Of a DNA stretch of 64,000 nt, positions 51,240 to 59,044 are shown piece after piece. A program made the position numbers and the translations under genes. The stretch's first letter is position 1; each line of letters starts with the position of its first letter. The notes beneath the pieces are model-generated. The model saw only the letters and a list, made by a program, of their open reading frames with translations, did no database searches and was not told the DNA's origin. This DNA comes from Niastella yeongjuensis (lineage in GTDB: Bacteria > Bacteroidota > Bacteroidia > Chitinophagales > Chitinophagaceae): positions 558,001 to 622,000 of the forward strand of contig NZ_FOCZ01000003.1 of the NCBI RefSeq assembly GCF_900110245.1. The letters run 5' to 3'.

Positions 51240-51515
51240 AAGCAATCAGATTAATGGATATTAATGCAGAAATTTCGTCGCCGGCCGGTATTGGCCAGGA
51301 GGTTTTAAGCGGCTATTCAAAGTAAAATACTAATCCCGCGTATTAGGCCGCAAACACGCGTTGCCGGTAAAAAATCAAACCGGTTTAAAAATTATTTCCC
51401 TGATTTGCAATTGTTTAATCACCGGTTGGTTGCGAAAAATCTAAATGATAATCGGGCTGTTCCCGGCAGAATTACCTGCTAAACTGCCTACATTTAATAG
51501 CGTATGAGGTGCCAT

Positions 51516-53129
51516 ATGAATAAAATAGTATTTGTTTTGCTTTTTTTGATGGGATGGTTTACAGGGTATTCGCAAAGCTTACGATCAGATAGTCTTTTAC
51601 AGGTGTTGAAATCAGCGTTGAAGCAGCAACATTTATATGTTCAGGAAAAAGAAAAAAGGATAGGGGAGCTCCGGTTCGCATTGCGTACTGCCAATAGTGC
51701 CGGTTTTAATGCGCAGTTCAACCTTTGCTCAAAGCTCTTCGAGGAGTATCGTTCCTATAAGTTCGACTCGGCTTTTGTATATGTGAGAAAGCTGATCGCG
51801 CTTGCTGAACGATTTCAGCAAAAAGACAACCTGATCAGGAGTACCATTAAGCTGGGAAGCATCTTGTTGAATTCCGGCTTGTATAAAGAAGCTTTTGATA
51901 TTATTCAGAAAATTGATACAGCCAATTTGCCGAACGCCCTTCAATCCGATTTCCTGGTATTACGGGCAAGATTGAATGGCGGTATTGGCGAATATGATAA
52001 TGATGCTTTTTTTACAGAGAATTACTACAGGCAGGCTGACAAAGATTTTAAACTGGCCGATAGCCTTACACCGCCCAGCGATTTTGAAGACACCATCAAT
52101 ATGGCTTTCATTCCCGATTCAGTAAAGCACAAACAGTTAACGCCTGCTTTCTACTATCAGTTAATCACCCGGCGCCCAATGCCGGCCCATAACCTGGCAA
52201 TGGTAGCTACGAGGCTAAGTTTTGCTTTTACCGGTGAAGACCGGCTTTTTTTCATTATCCTGGGTGCCATCAATGACATTCGCTCTGCCACCAAAGAAAC
52301 GCTGGCCATTTTTTTACTGGGGCAGGAGCTGTTTAAAAGAAATCAAACAACCGATGCTTTTGCCTGTATGCAGGAAGCTGACCGCAACGCCGTTTTTTAT
52401 GGCACCAGGAACCGGGCTTTACAAATTGAATCGATGTTGCCATTGATCTCGGCAAAGCTGATCGATGAAAAGCAGCATCAAAAAGATAAGCTGTTGATAG
52501 GGCTGCTGACATTTTTGATCGTTGCTGTTATCTTGTTCTTTTTACTGGTTATTTACCGCAGGCAAATATTGAGGATCAAAACCAGTGAAGGGATGATAAG
52601 GGAAAAAAATGCGGAGCTGGAAAGCGTAAATGATAAGTTGTGGGAATCTTCTAAAATAAAGGAAGAGTTGATCGGGTTGTTTTTTAAGACCTGTTCGTTA
52701 TATATCGAAAAGCTGGATACCCTAAAACGGGAAACCCAGCATTATATAAAGCTGGGGAAAACCAATGAGGTGCACCAGCTTTTAAAGAACATGCATATCG
52801 ACAAAGAGAAGGGGAATTTGTATAAAATGCTTGACTCCATTTTTTTAACGATGTTCCCTAATTTCATTGCATCTTTCAATGCGCTTTTACAGCAGGAAGA
52901 TCAGTTCTGGCCAAAATCGGGCGAAACCCTGAATGCTACAGTCAGGATATTCGCCCTGATGCGATTGGGAATAACCGAGAATGAGGCCATCGCCAAAATA
53001 CTGGACTACAGTGTAAGCACCATTTACACCTACAAAGCGCGCATCAAGTCGCGGGCATTGGTTCCGGCCAATGATTTCGACCGGAAAATAATGGAAATAG
53101 AATTTATTGATAAACCGGGGGAGGGGTAG
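51516..53129 (+). CDS. Membrane-bound regulator of SusCD loci (DUF6377-like, TPR plus HTH)
   Basis: A 537-residue protein: signal peptide (MNKIVFVLLFLMGWFTGYSQ), a periplasmic helical TPR-like region (about 25-320), one membrane helix (about 328-350, LLIGLLTFLIVAVILFFLLV) and a cytoplasmic part with a coiled-coil (about 355-390) and a C-terminal LuxR-like helix-turn-helix (ATVRIFALMRLGITENEAIA, YSVSTIYTYKARIKSRAL). Such one-component regulators sit next to SusCD genes in Bacteroidota and are divergent from susC here, so it probably senses a periplasmic signal and controls the transporter pair. An in-frame ATG at 51504 is possible but would put four polar residues before the signal. Confidence 0.82.
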   Translation: MNKIVFVLLFLMGWFTGYSQSLRSDSLLQVLKSALKQQHLYVQEKEKRIGELRFALRTANSAGFNAQFNLCSKLFEEYRSYKFDSAFVYVRKLIALAERFQQKDNLIRSTIKLGSILLNSGLYKEAFDIIQKIDTANLPNALQSDFLVLRARLNGGIGEYDNDAFFTENYYRQADKDFKLADSLTPPSDFEDTINMAFIPDSVKHKQLTPAFYYQLITRRPMPAHNLAMVATRLSFAFTGEDRLFFIILGAINDIRSATKETLAIFLLGQELFKRNQTTDAFACMQEADRNAVFYGTRNRALQIESMLPLISAKLIDEKQHQKDKLLIGLLTFLIVAVILFFLLVIYRRQILRIKTSEGMIREKNAELESVNDKLWESSKIKEELIGLFFKTCSLYIEKLDTLKRETQHYIKLGKTNEVHQLLKNMHIDKEKGNLYKMLDSIFLTMFPNFIASFNALLQQEDQFWPKSGETLNATVRIFALMRLGITENEAIAKILDYSVSTIYTYKARIKSRALVPANDFDRKIMEIEFIDKPGEG

Positions 53130-53379
53130 TTGCACTTTTAAATTATTTAATGTACATTAGGGATAAATATTGTTGATTATCAATAATTTAATTTGCAGGA
53201 CTTTTAGAATTTAAATAGGTCTCCTGATTATAATTGTCAAACAAACCTTTATGTTTGCATTGTAAAATATAATTTATATCTTGTTGGGTATACATTATAC
53301 TCACCACGATTGCAGGAAGATGATCCGAATTGCCAGATGATAATTTTTAAAACCTGCAAAAAAATTTATCTCTTTCATT

Positions 53380-54165
53380 ATGAAGAACCTGGTATTCGTT
53401 TTTCTTTTACTGAGTACTGCCTGTGCAGTGGCCCAAACATCCGTTTACACAACAGCTAATGCGCACGCGCACAATGACTATCAGCACGAGCCGCCGCTGG
53501 TATCTGCTTATAATAATAAGTTTGGTTCCATTGAGGCAGATGTATATTTCAGCGAAAATGAATTATATGTAGCTCACACGGAAAGAGATGTTAATAGTCA
53601 GAAAAAGTTTGAAGATGTATACGTTAAACCGTTGGTTGATTATATTACCGCCAACAAAGGTTATGTATATGAAGATACCACGCTGCGTCTGATCCTGATG
53701 ATAGATGTAAAATCTGAAGCCGGCCCTGCTATCACAAAACTGATTAGAATAATTTCAAAGTATCCTGAAATTACCAAGTGCAAATCACTGATGGTACTGG
53801 TAAGTGGTAACAAGCCAGATCCCACGTCTTTTGTTAACTACCCTGATTTTATCTGGTTCGACGGGTTGTTGAGCAATAGATACAAAAAAGAGGAGCTCGA
53901 TCGTATTGCCATCCTGAGCGATAACTTCATTAACTATACCAGCTGGAAAGGTGCCGGCGATCCTCCGGCGAAAGATTGGGCCGATTTACAAAAAGCAGTT
54001 GCCAAAGGACATGAATTAGGAAAAAAAGTAAGGTTTTGGAACACGCCTGACAACGAAGAAGGCTGGCAAAAAGTGCTTGGACTGGGGGTTGATTATTTAG
54101 ACACGTACAGTATTAAAGCCCTGGCTGAGTTTTTGAAAAAGAACCAGATCGCCAAAGCAAAATAG
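53380..54165 (+). CDS. Exported GDPD/PI-PLC-like phosphodiesterase
   Basis: A 261-residue exported protein with signal peptide (LVFVFLLLSTACAVAQ). The start of the mature protein, ANAHAHNDYQHEPPLVSAYN, followed by FGSIEADVYFSENELYVAHT, is the active-site block of AIM6/GDPD-like TIM-barrel enzymes (His, Asn-Asp, Glu and Asp ligands). Later strands LILMIDVKSEAG, VRFWNTPDNEEGW and VDYLDTYSIKALAEFL complete the barrel. These enzymes cleave glycerophosphodiesters or related lipids in the periplasm. The inositol-lipid operon downstream is on the other strand; any link is speculative. The 250 nt before it hold only a promoter region. Confidence 0.85.
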   Translation: MKNLVFVFLLLSTACAVAQTSVYTTANAHAHNDYQHEPPLVSAYNNKFGSIEADVYFSENELYVAHTERDVNSQKKFEDVYVKPLVDYITANKGYVYEDTTLRLILMIDVKSEAGPAITKLIRIISKYPEITKCKSLMVLVSGNKPDPTSFVNYPDFIWFDGLLSNRYKKEELDRIAILSDNFINYTSWKGAGDPPAKDWADLQKAVAKGHELGKKVRFWNTPDNEEGWQKVLGLGVDYLDTYSIKALAEFLKKNQIAKAK

Positions 54166-54188
54166 GTATAAACCTGTATATATAATTA

Positions 54189-54218
54189 CAGAGCCCCGAC
54201 GGTACCGTCGGGGCTCTG
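54189..54218 (+). terminator. Perfect 15-bp stem terminator after the phosphodiesterase gene
   Basis: Bases 54189-54203 are exactly complementary to 54204-54218 (CAGAGCCCCGACGGT and its mirror), with no unpaired loop in the written sequence, followed by TCGTTTT. It is a fully symmetric GC-rich hairpin. Confidence 0.8.
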
Positions 54219-54312
54219 TCGTTTTAATCTATTTTCCCGTGACATTGCCTATGGAACAGGATGCCGGCTTCCACAAAAGAACTATTTTTACACATTCGAA
54301 ATTAAACAGTCA

Positions 54313-55473
54313 ATGAGTAAACCAGTTGCCGTTAAGTATAACACCAGTTATCCTTCGATTGAAGACCTGAGAAACAAAGCCAGGAAAAAGATCCCAAAAT
54401 TTGCCTTTGAATACCTCGATGGAGGATGTAATGAAGATGTAAACCTGCATAAAAACACGGCCGAGATCAGAGATGTGGAATTAGCTCCTTATTATCTGAG
54501 CAAACACAAAGGGTCGAACCTGCAAACCGAATTGTTCGGTCATGTATACGATGCGCCCTTTGGTATTGCACCGGTTGGGTTACAGGGGCTCATCTGGCCC
54601 AATTCGCCGCAGATCCTTGCCAAAGCCGCAAAGGAACATAATATCCCCTTTATACTGAGTACGGTTACCACGGCCGATATTGAAACCATCAGCCAGATAA
54701 CGGAAGGCAAGGCCTGGTACCAGTTGTACCATCCTGCCGAGAACGATGTACGCGACGATATTTTAAAACGGCTCGAAGCCGCCCAATACCCCGTGCTGGT
54801 GTTGCTGAGCGATGTACCTTCCTTCGGGTTCAGACCCAGAGACATTCGCAATGGACTGGCCATGCCGCCCCGGATGACCCTGAAAAATATTCTTCAGATC
54901 ATGACGCGGCCTGAGTGGGCATTAAAGACCTTAGTGCACGGTACGCCTAATTTTGCCACGCTGAAGCCTTATATGCCAAAGGGTTTGAATATGAAACAGC
55001 TGGGGCTGTTCATGAATCGTACGTTCGCAGGCAGGCTGAATGCAGATAAAATTGCACCCATCCGCGACAAATGGAAAGGGAAGATCGTAGTTAAAGGCAT
55101 TGCCACCGAAGCTGATACCGAAATGTGCATCAAGCTGGGTGTAGATGGTATTATCGTTTCCAACCACGGCGGCAGACAGCTGGATGCCGGTCAGTCGGCC
55201 ATAAAATCCATGAACCCGATCATCGATAACTATAAAGGGAAAATAAAGATCATGATGGACAGTGGGCTGCGCTCAGGCCCGGATGTAGCGCGGGTAATGG
55301 CGAGTGGCGCCGATTTTACTTTTATGGGCCGTTCGTTTATGTACAGCGTGGCTGCGCTGGGCAACGAAGGCGGCGATCATGTGATCGCTATGCTGAAAAC
55401 ACAATTACAGCAGGTAATGGACCAGGTTTGTTGCGAACAGATCGCTGACCTGCCGAAGCATCTCATCAAATAA
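54313..55473 (+). CDS. FMN-dependent alpha-hydroxy-acid dehydrogenase (lactate dehydrogenase/oxidase family)
   Basis: A 386-residue cytoplasmic or membrane-associated flavoenzyme that oxidises L-lactate or another 2-hydroxy acid. Start: SIEDLRNKARKKIPKFAFEY with LDGGCNED, the family opening. FMN and substrate residues: APVGLQGLIWP, FILSTVTTADIE, WYQLYHPA, the catalytic H285 in VSNHGGRQLDAG, and MMDSGLRSGPDVARVMASGA, which binds the FMN phosphate. All active-site blocks are present. It stands alone between two terminators. L-lactate, glycolate and mandelate are all possible substrates; the lldD-type assignment is the most likely. Confidence 0.92.
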   Translation: MSKPVAVKYNTSYPSIEDLRNKARKKIPKFAFEYLDGGCNEDVNLHKNTAEIRDVELAPYYLSKHKGSNLQTELFGHVYDAPFGIAPVGLQGLIWPNSPQILAKAAKEHNIPFILSTVTTADIETISQITEGKAWYQLYHPAENDVRDDILKRLEAAQYPVLVLLSDVPSFGFRPRDIRNGLAMPPRMTLKNILQIMTRPEWALKTLVHGTPNFATLKPYMPKGLNMKQLGLFMNRTFAGRLNADKIAPIRDKWKGKIVVKGIATEADTEMCIKLGVDGIIVSNHGGRQLDAGQSAIKSMNPIIDNYKGKIKIMMDSGLRSGPDVARVMASGADFTFMGRSFMYSVAALGNEGGDHVIAMLKTQLQQVMDQVCCEQIADLPKHLIK

Positions 55474-55500
55474 AGCATTTACGCGGATATATATATTCCA

Positions 55501-55535
55501 AAAAGCCTTCAGAATCATTGATTTTGAAGGCTTTT
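55501..55535. terminator. Bidirectional terminator between the hydroxy-acid dehydrogenase and HAD genes
   Basis: AAAAGCCTTCA (55501-55511) is mirrored by TGAAGGCTTTT (55525-55535). T-runs occur on both sides, as needed for convergent genes ending at 55473 and 55564. Confidence 0.8.
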
Positions 55536-55563
55536 CCTTTTATTGATCACGATGTTGTCCCGC

Positions 55564-56184
55564 CTACACCTGGTCTATCCGTATCCACCGCATCCCAGCT
55601 GCTACTGCGGCCTGTACACCCGGGTTCCCGTCTTCAAAAACGAGGCACCTGGTTGGGTCAACGCCTAATTGTTCTGCTGCAGATAAAAAAGGATCAGGGT
55701 AGGGTTTGCCCCGAACCGTATCACCGGCGCATACCAATACTTCAACAAGCGAAGTAACACCAATTTGTTGAAGTGTTCTGGACACCGAAACCCGGCCGCC
55801 GCCCGATACCACACCGATCCGTACTTTGCCGGCATGCGCTTTCAGATGTGCTACCACAAAATCAATGGGTTTTGTTTCCTGGATAAAAGTATCTTCATAC
55901 AACATGTTCTTTAGCTGCGCAAAAACTTCCGGGTTAAAATTAACGCCATATTGTTTCCTGATCTCATCAGCCACTTGTATAATTGGCCAGCCAGCCAGTT
56001 CATCGATAATGGTATCATCCAGTTCAAACCCATACATAAGCGCTGCCGCGCGGTAAGAGGCTTTGTGCCCTTCCATGTTATCGGCAAGCGTACCATCACA
56101 ATCATATAAGAACGCATCAAAATCACCTTTGCTCAACTCGGTAAGGACCTTTTGTTTATTTCTTACAACAGAAGCACCATTCAT
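55564..56184 (-). CDS. HAD-superfamily phosphatase (beta-phosphoglucomutase-like)
   Basis: A 206-residue HAD enzyme. Motif I FLYDCDGTLADN (D28 nucleophile, D30 acid/base), motif II VVSGGG, motif III Lys in RGKPYPDPFL, and motif IV FEDGNPGVQAA are all present, with a helical cap (about 40-100). It removes phosphate from a small phosphorylated compound. It is the last gene of the minus-strand lipid operon, 9 nt after the PAP2 stop, so an inositol phosphate, sugar phosphate or lipid-headgroup phosphate is a reasonable substrate guess. Confidence 0.87.
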   Translation of the reverse strand: MNGASVVRNKQKVLTELSKGDFDAFLYDCDGTLADNMEGHKASYRAAALMYGFELDDTIIDELAGWPIIQVADEIRKQYGVNFNPEVFAQLKNMLYEDTFIQETKPIDFVVAHLKAHAGKVRIGVVSGGGRVSVSRTLQQIGVTSLVEVLVCAGDTVRGKPYPDPFLSAAEQLGVDPTRCLVFEDGNPGVQAAVAAGMRWIRIDQV

Positions 56185-56193
56185 ACAAATCGC

Positions 56194-57129
56194 TTAAATA
56201 ATTTTATAAAGATACGAATCAAAGAACCGGGAGAACCAGCCTGCCCGCGAAACACCCCGCTCCACCAGGGTAATGCCTGTAATGGCACAACAAATGCCCG
56301 CCAGTACATCCAGCACATAGTGATGACTGGTATATACAGCCGAACACCAGATGCCGATCATGATCACGGCAAAAATAACAGCCGCATTCCGGTAACGCCC
56401 TTTTAAACCATAAAACAATACGATCACCGGATAGGAGGAATGCAACGAAGGCATTGCTGCAAATACATTCGACCCCTTAGCATACAAAGATTGAAAAACC
56501 GGAACACCCACCAATTCATCGAACCGTATCAGCCCGCCCGTATTGCCGGGTGTAGCAGCGATAAAATTAAATTGATGTTCCTGTACATACCAAGGCGGGG
56601 CAGCCGGGTAAATATAATACACCACAAATCCAATCATATTCACCACAAAGAATGCAAGCGCAAACCGCAGGAATAAAGACCGGTTCCTGAAAAACAAATA
56701 AGAAGCAAACAACAAAGGTACCGGTACCCAGCACAAATAAAAAAGGCCGCTTAACAGATCACCGACCATAAAATGATGCTGCCGGAAAAATTCATTGGGC
56801 GTAACCACGCCGGTTGAAGTAGTGATGCCGAACAGATGTTTTTCAGCCTGGTACAATTGGCTTATATGCACCTCCCTGAATATATAATTAGGAAAGGCTT
56901 TCATGTAATCAAAAATGATCCAATACACGATAAAGATCGAAAACCCGGTTATAAACTTCCGGGTAGTACCGGAGGCATAGTACATTCCGTTAAAAATGGC
57001 TATCAATACCAGTTGATCGGTTTTGAAGCCAACCAGCAACCCCGACAATAACAGGTATGCTACGGATATAAGCGTAGTCACCATTACAGTTCTGGGTGCC
57101 ACGAAAACAACAGGAGCGGATTTAATCAT
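56194..57129 (-). CDS. PAP2 / AUR1-like membrane transferase (inositol phosphorylceramide synthase-like)
   Basis: A 311-residue polytopic protein with about six to seven membrane helices. The PAP2 active-site motifs are present: AMPSLHSSYPVIV, where the conserved SxH falls in the PSLHSS block, and SAVYTSHHYVLDVLAGI, with the catalytic His-x3-Asp. In AUR1-type enzymes these residues move inositol phosphate from phosphatidylinositol to ceramide; in lipid phosphatases they release phosphate. The open frame starts 14 codons earlier, but ATG 57129 fits better: it lies 1 nt past the stop of the fatty acid hydroxylase (57131), so translation is coupled. Together with the synthase genes upstream, an inositol sphingolipid step is likely. 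Confidence 0.8.
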   Translation of the reverse strand: MIKSAPVVFVAPRTVMVTTLISVAYLLLSGLLVGFKTDQLVLIAIFNGMYYASGTTRKFITGFSIFIVYWIIFDYMKAFPNYIFREVHISQLYQAEKHLFGITTSTGVVTPNEFFRQHHFMVGDLLSGLFYLCWVPVPLLFASYLFFRNRSLFLRFALAFFVVNMIGFVVYYIYPAAPPWYVQEHQFNFIAATPGNTGGLIRFDELVGVPVFQSLYAKGSNVFAAMPSLHSSYPVIVLFYGLKGRYRNAAVIFAVIMIGIWCSAVYTSHHYVLDVLAGICCAITGITLVERGVSRAGWFSRFFDSYLYKII

Positions 57130-57130
57130 A

Positions 57131-57757
57131 TTACTTTTTCTTCTTTGGAAAACCAGATTGGAAAATAACATCCCACAAAGAGGAACTTACACCATACCCT
57201 TTGGTAGGGTCATCATAATGATGAAGCATGTGGTGTTGTTTGATCCGCTTCATCAGGTTGCTTTTGAAATTATAATGGTGCATGGCATAATGCAGCATAT
57301 CATACACCAGGTAGCCTGCTATAAAACCGGCAAAGAATGGATACAAAAGCGTTTTATTCGTAAATACCAGCGAAAACAAAAAATAGAAAAGGATGGCAAT
57401 GGGAATGCTGGCCGAAGGCGGCATCACCAATCGTTTGGTATCTTTAGGATAATCGTGGTGTACCCCATGAAATATAAAATGGATCCGTTTGCCCCATTCG
57501 GAAGCAGGTTCAAAATGGAAAACAAAACGGTGTAGTATATATTCTGTAACCGTCCATATCAACACGCCGGCTCCCAGTAACAAAAAATAGCTTTCTATTG
57601 AAATGTTCCTGTCAAATGCCAGCCAGGTCATGACGGCAATAACGGGAACATAGATAAAAAGCGGTATGGAGAAATGCACCTTCGACAAAGCTTCCATCCA
57701 GTTGCTTTTGAACATCCGCACCGAGTCGGTGGAATTTGAAACATACAACTTTTTCAT
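57131..57757 (-). CDS. Fatty acid hydroxylase / sterol desaturase family membrane enzyme
   Basis: A 208-residue di-iron membrane hydroxylase with four helices and the full set of histidine boxes: HRFVFH near 96-101, HGVHHD near 117-122, HYAMHHYNF near 171-179 and HHMLHHYDD near 190-198. The spacing fits FA2H-like enzymes that hydroxylate the acyl chain of ceramide, which agrees with the PAP2/AUR1-like gene right after it and the CDP-alcohol phosphotransferase before it. Sterol substrates are unlikely in this group. Its ATG is 11 nt after the stop of the DUF4833 gene. Confidence 0.88.
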   Translation of the reverse strand: MKKLYVSNSTDSVRMFKSNWMEALSKVHFSIPLFIYVPVIAVMTWLAFDRNISIESYFLLLGAGVLIWTVTEYILHRFVFHFEPASEWGKRIHFIFHGVHHDYPKDTKRLVMPPSASIPIAILFYFLFSLVFTNKTLLYPFFAGFIAGYLVYDMLHYAMHHYNFKSNLMKRIKQHHMLHHYDDPTKGYGVSSSLWDVIFQSGFPKKKK

Positions 57758-57768
57758 TGCAGAAAAAT

Positions 57769-58326
57769 TTAATGACCATCACTCTCTTTTATTTCATTCG
57801 TCAGTACCTTCTTACGCTCGGCCACAGGTTTGCCGCTGGCGGGATCTGTGCCACTCACTTCGAAATATTCAATATCGGGCGACCACATAGAGCCGCCTGT
57901 GATCTTTACAAAAATGCGGTTGAGGATCATCTGCCTGCCGTTAATGGGTGCATACAGGTGGTATTTTTTATCTGCCCCTTTTTTCAGGTACATGGAATAG
58001 CCGGCATAAGAAACCAATCGTATCCGGTAACTGCTATCGGACAGTAACTTGACTTTTACCCCGTAAGCAAACACGCGCTGGATCCAGCTCAATTCTGCCC
58101 TTTGTCCTTTTTCAGCATACCTGATCCAGAAAACATGAACCGGGTTATCCTCGTCCAGGATCCCTTTTTTGTAATTCAGCTCGTATACGATCGTATTGGT
58201 ATTTGAGGTTCGTTGTAAATAGAACAACTGGCTGGCATTACCTACAGGAACAGGAAATCCTTCCTGTGCTGTCACATACAAAGACACCAGACTACACCAT
58301 ACCACCAGGAAAATGCTTCGTATCAT
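57769..58326 (-). CDS. DUF4833 exported protein
   Basis: A 185-residue exported protein. Signal peptide (LVVWCSLVSLYVTAQ), then FPVPVGNASQLFYLQRTSNT followed by NTIVYELN, the DUF4833 family opening. The body is beta-rich, with HVFWIRYAEKG and VKITGGSMWSPDIEYFEV, and ends in a charged tail. The function is unknown; it often travels with lipid-synthesis genes in Bacteroidota, as here. The ATG overlaps the stop codon of the CDP-alcohol phosphatidyltransferase gene (ATGA overlap at 58323-58326), so the two are translationally coupled. Confidence 0.83.
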   Translation of the reverse strand: MIRSIFLVVWCSLVSLYVTAQEGFPVPVGNASQLFYLQRTSNTNTIVYELNYKKGILDEDNPVHVFWIRYAEKGQRAELSWIQRVFAYGVKVKLLSDSSYRIRLVSYAGYSMYLKKGADKKYHLYAPINGRQMILNRIFVKITGGSMWSPDIEYFEVSGTDPASGKPVAERKKVLTNEIKESDGH

Positions 58327-59030
58327 ACGTTATTGTCGAGCGCTTTTTTAGCGTCTATCAATCTTTTAATAGCGGTAATATTTGTTAACACAGCCATTAC
58401 CGTGATCGGAATGGTAAAAACCGACATGGTTTCAAATACATGGAAAGGAATACCCGATATGGTCAGCTTATAATTACCACCGATAATCGAAGCTGTAATG
58501 CCGCAGGCTATGGCCGACAAGGCAGTTAACACCACTCTTTCCGGCCGTTGCATCAATCCACCTTTATTTTGAATGCCGAGTCCTTCACTACGGGCGCGGG
58601 TGTAACTCACCATCATAGAACCGATGAGCGCAATAAAAGCAAACAGGGAGCTTAAAAAATAATGGTGGGCCACCAGGTAATAACAAATGCCAAGGAACAT
58701 AAACAACTCACTATAGCGGTCTAATACAGAATCATACAAGGCACCAAAACGAGAGCTCATATTCCCGATCCGCGCCACCTGTCCGTCGAGCATATCGAAC
58801 AGACCTGCAAAGAGAATGAGGCCGCCCGCCCAGCCAACATAAGAAAGATCGCCGCGGTTGCCTTCTTCAGCACCAATGATGAACACTACGGCTACTCCTA
58901 TATTCAACACAAGACCGGTGGTGGTAATAAAATTCGGCGTTACGCCTGCTTTTACCAATCCATGTACCACAGGATCTATTACACTGTAAATATTTTTTTG
59001 CAAACGGTCACGCATAGCTATCTGACTCAT
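58323..59030 (-). CDS. CDP-alcohol phosphatidyltransferase (phosphatidylinositol-phosphate synthase-like)
   Basis: A 235-residue membrane enzyme with five to six helices. The catalytic signature DGxxARx8Gx3Dx3D is complete: DGQVARIGNM, then RFGALYDSVLD. It transfers a phosphatidyl group from CDP-diacylglycerol to an alcohol; with a myo-inositol-phosphate synthase four genes upstream, inositol phosphate is the likely acceptor. The frame opens at a TTG at 59048 that overlaps the DUF5686 stop; the ATG at 59030 (MSQIAMRDRLQKN) is preferred, with a third choice at 59015. The order synthase-PgpA-transferase resembles inositol lipid clusters of Bacteroides. Confidence 0.87.
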   Translation of the reverse strand: MSQIAMRDRLQKNIYSVIDPVVHGLVKAGVTPNFITTTGLVLNIGVAVVFIIGAEEGNRGDLSYVGWAGGLILFAGLFDMLDGQVARIGNMSSRFGALYDSVLDRYSELFMFLGICYYLVAHHYFLSSLFAFIALIGSMMVSYTRARSEGLGIQNKGGLMQRPERVVLTALSAIACGITASIIGGNYKLTISGIPFHVFETMSVFTIPITVMAVLTNITAIKRLIDAKKALDNNV

Positions 59031-59044
59031 AAAAAATAGTTTAA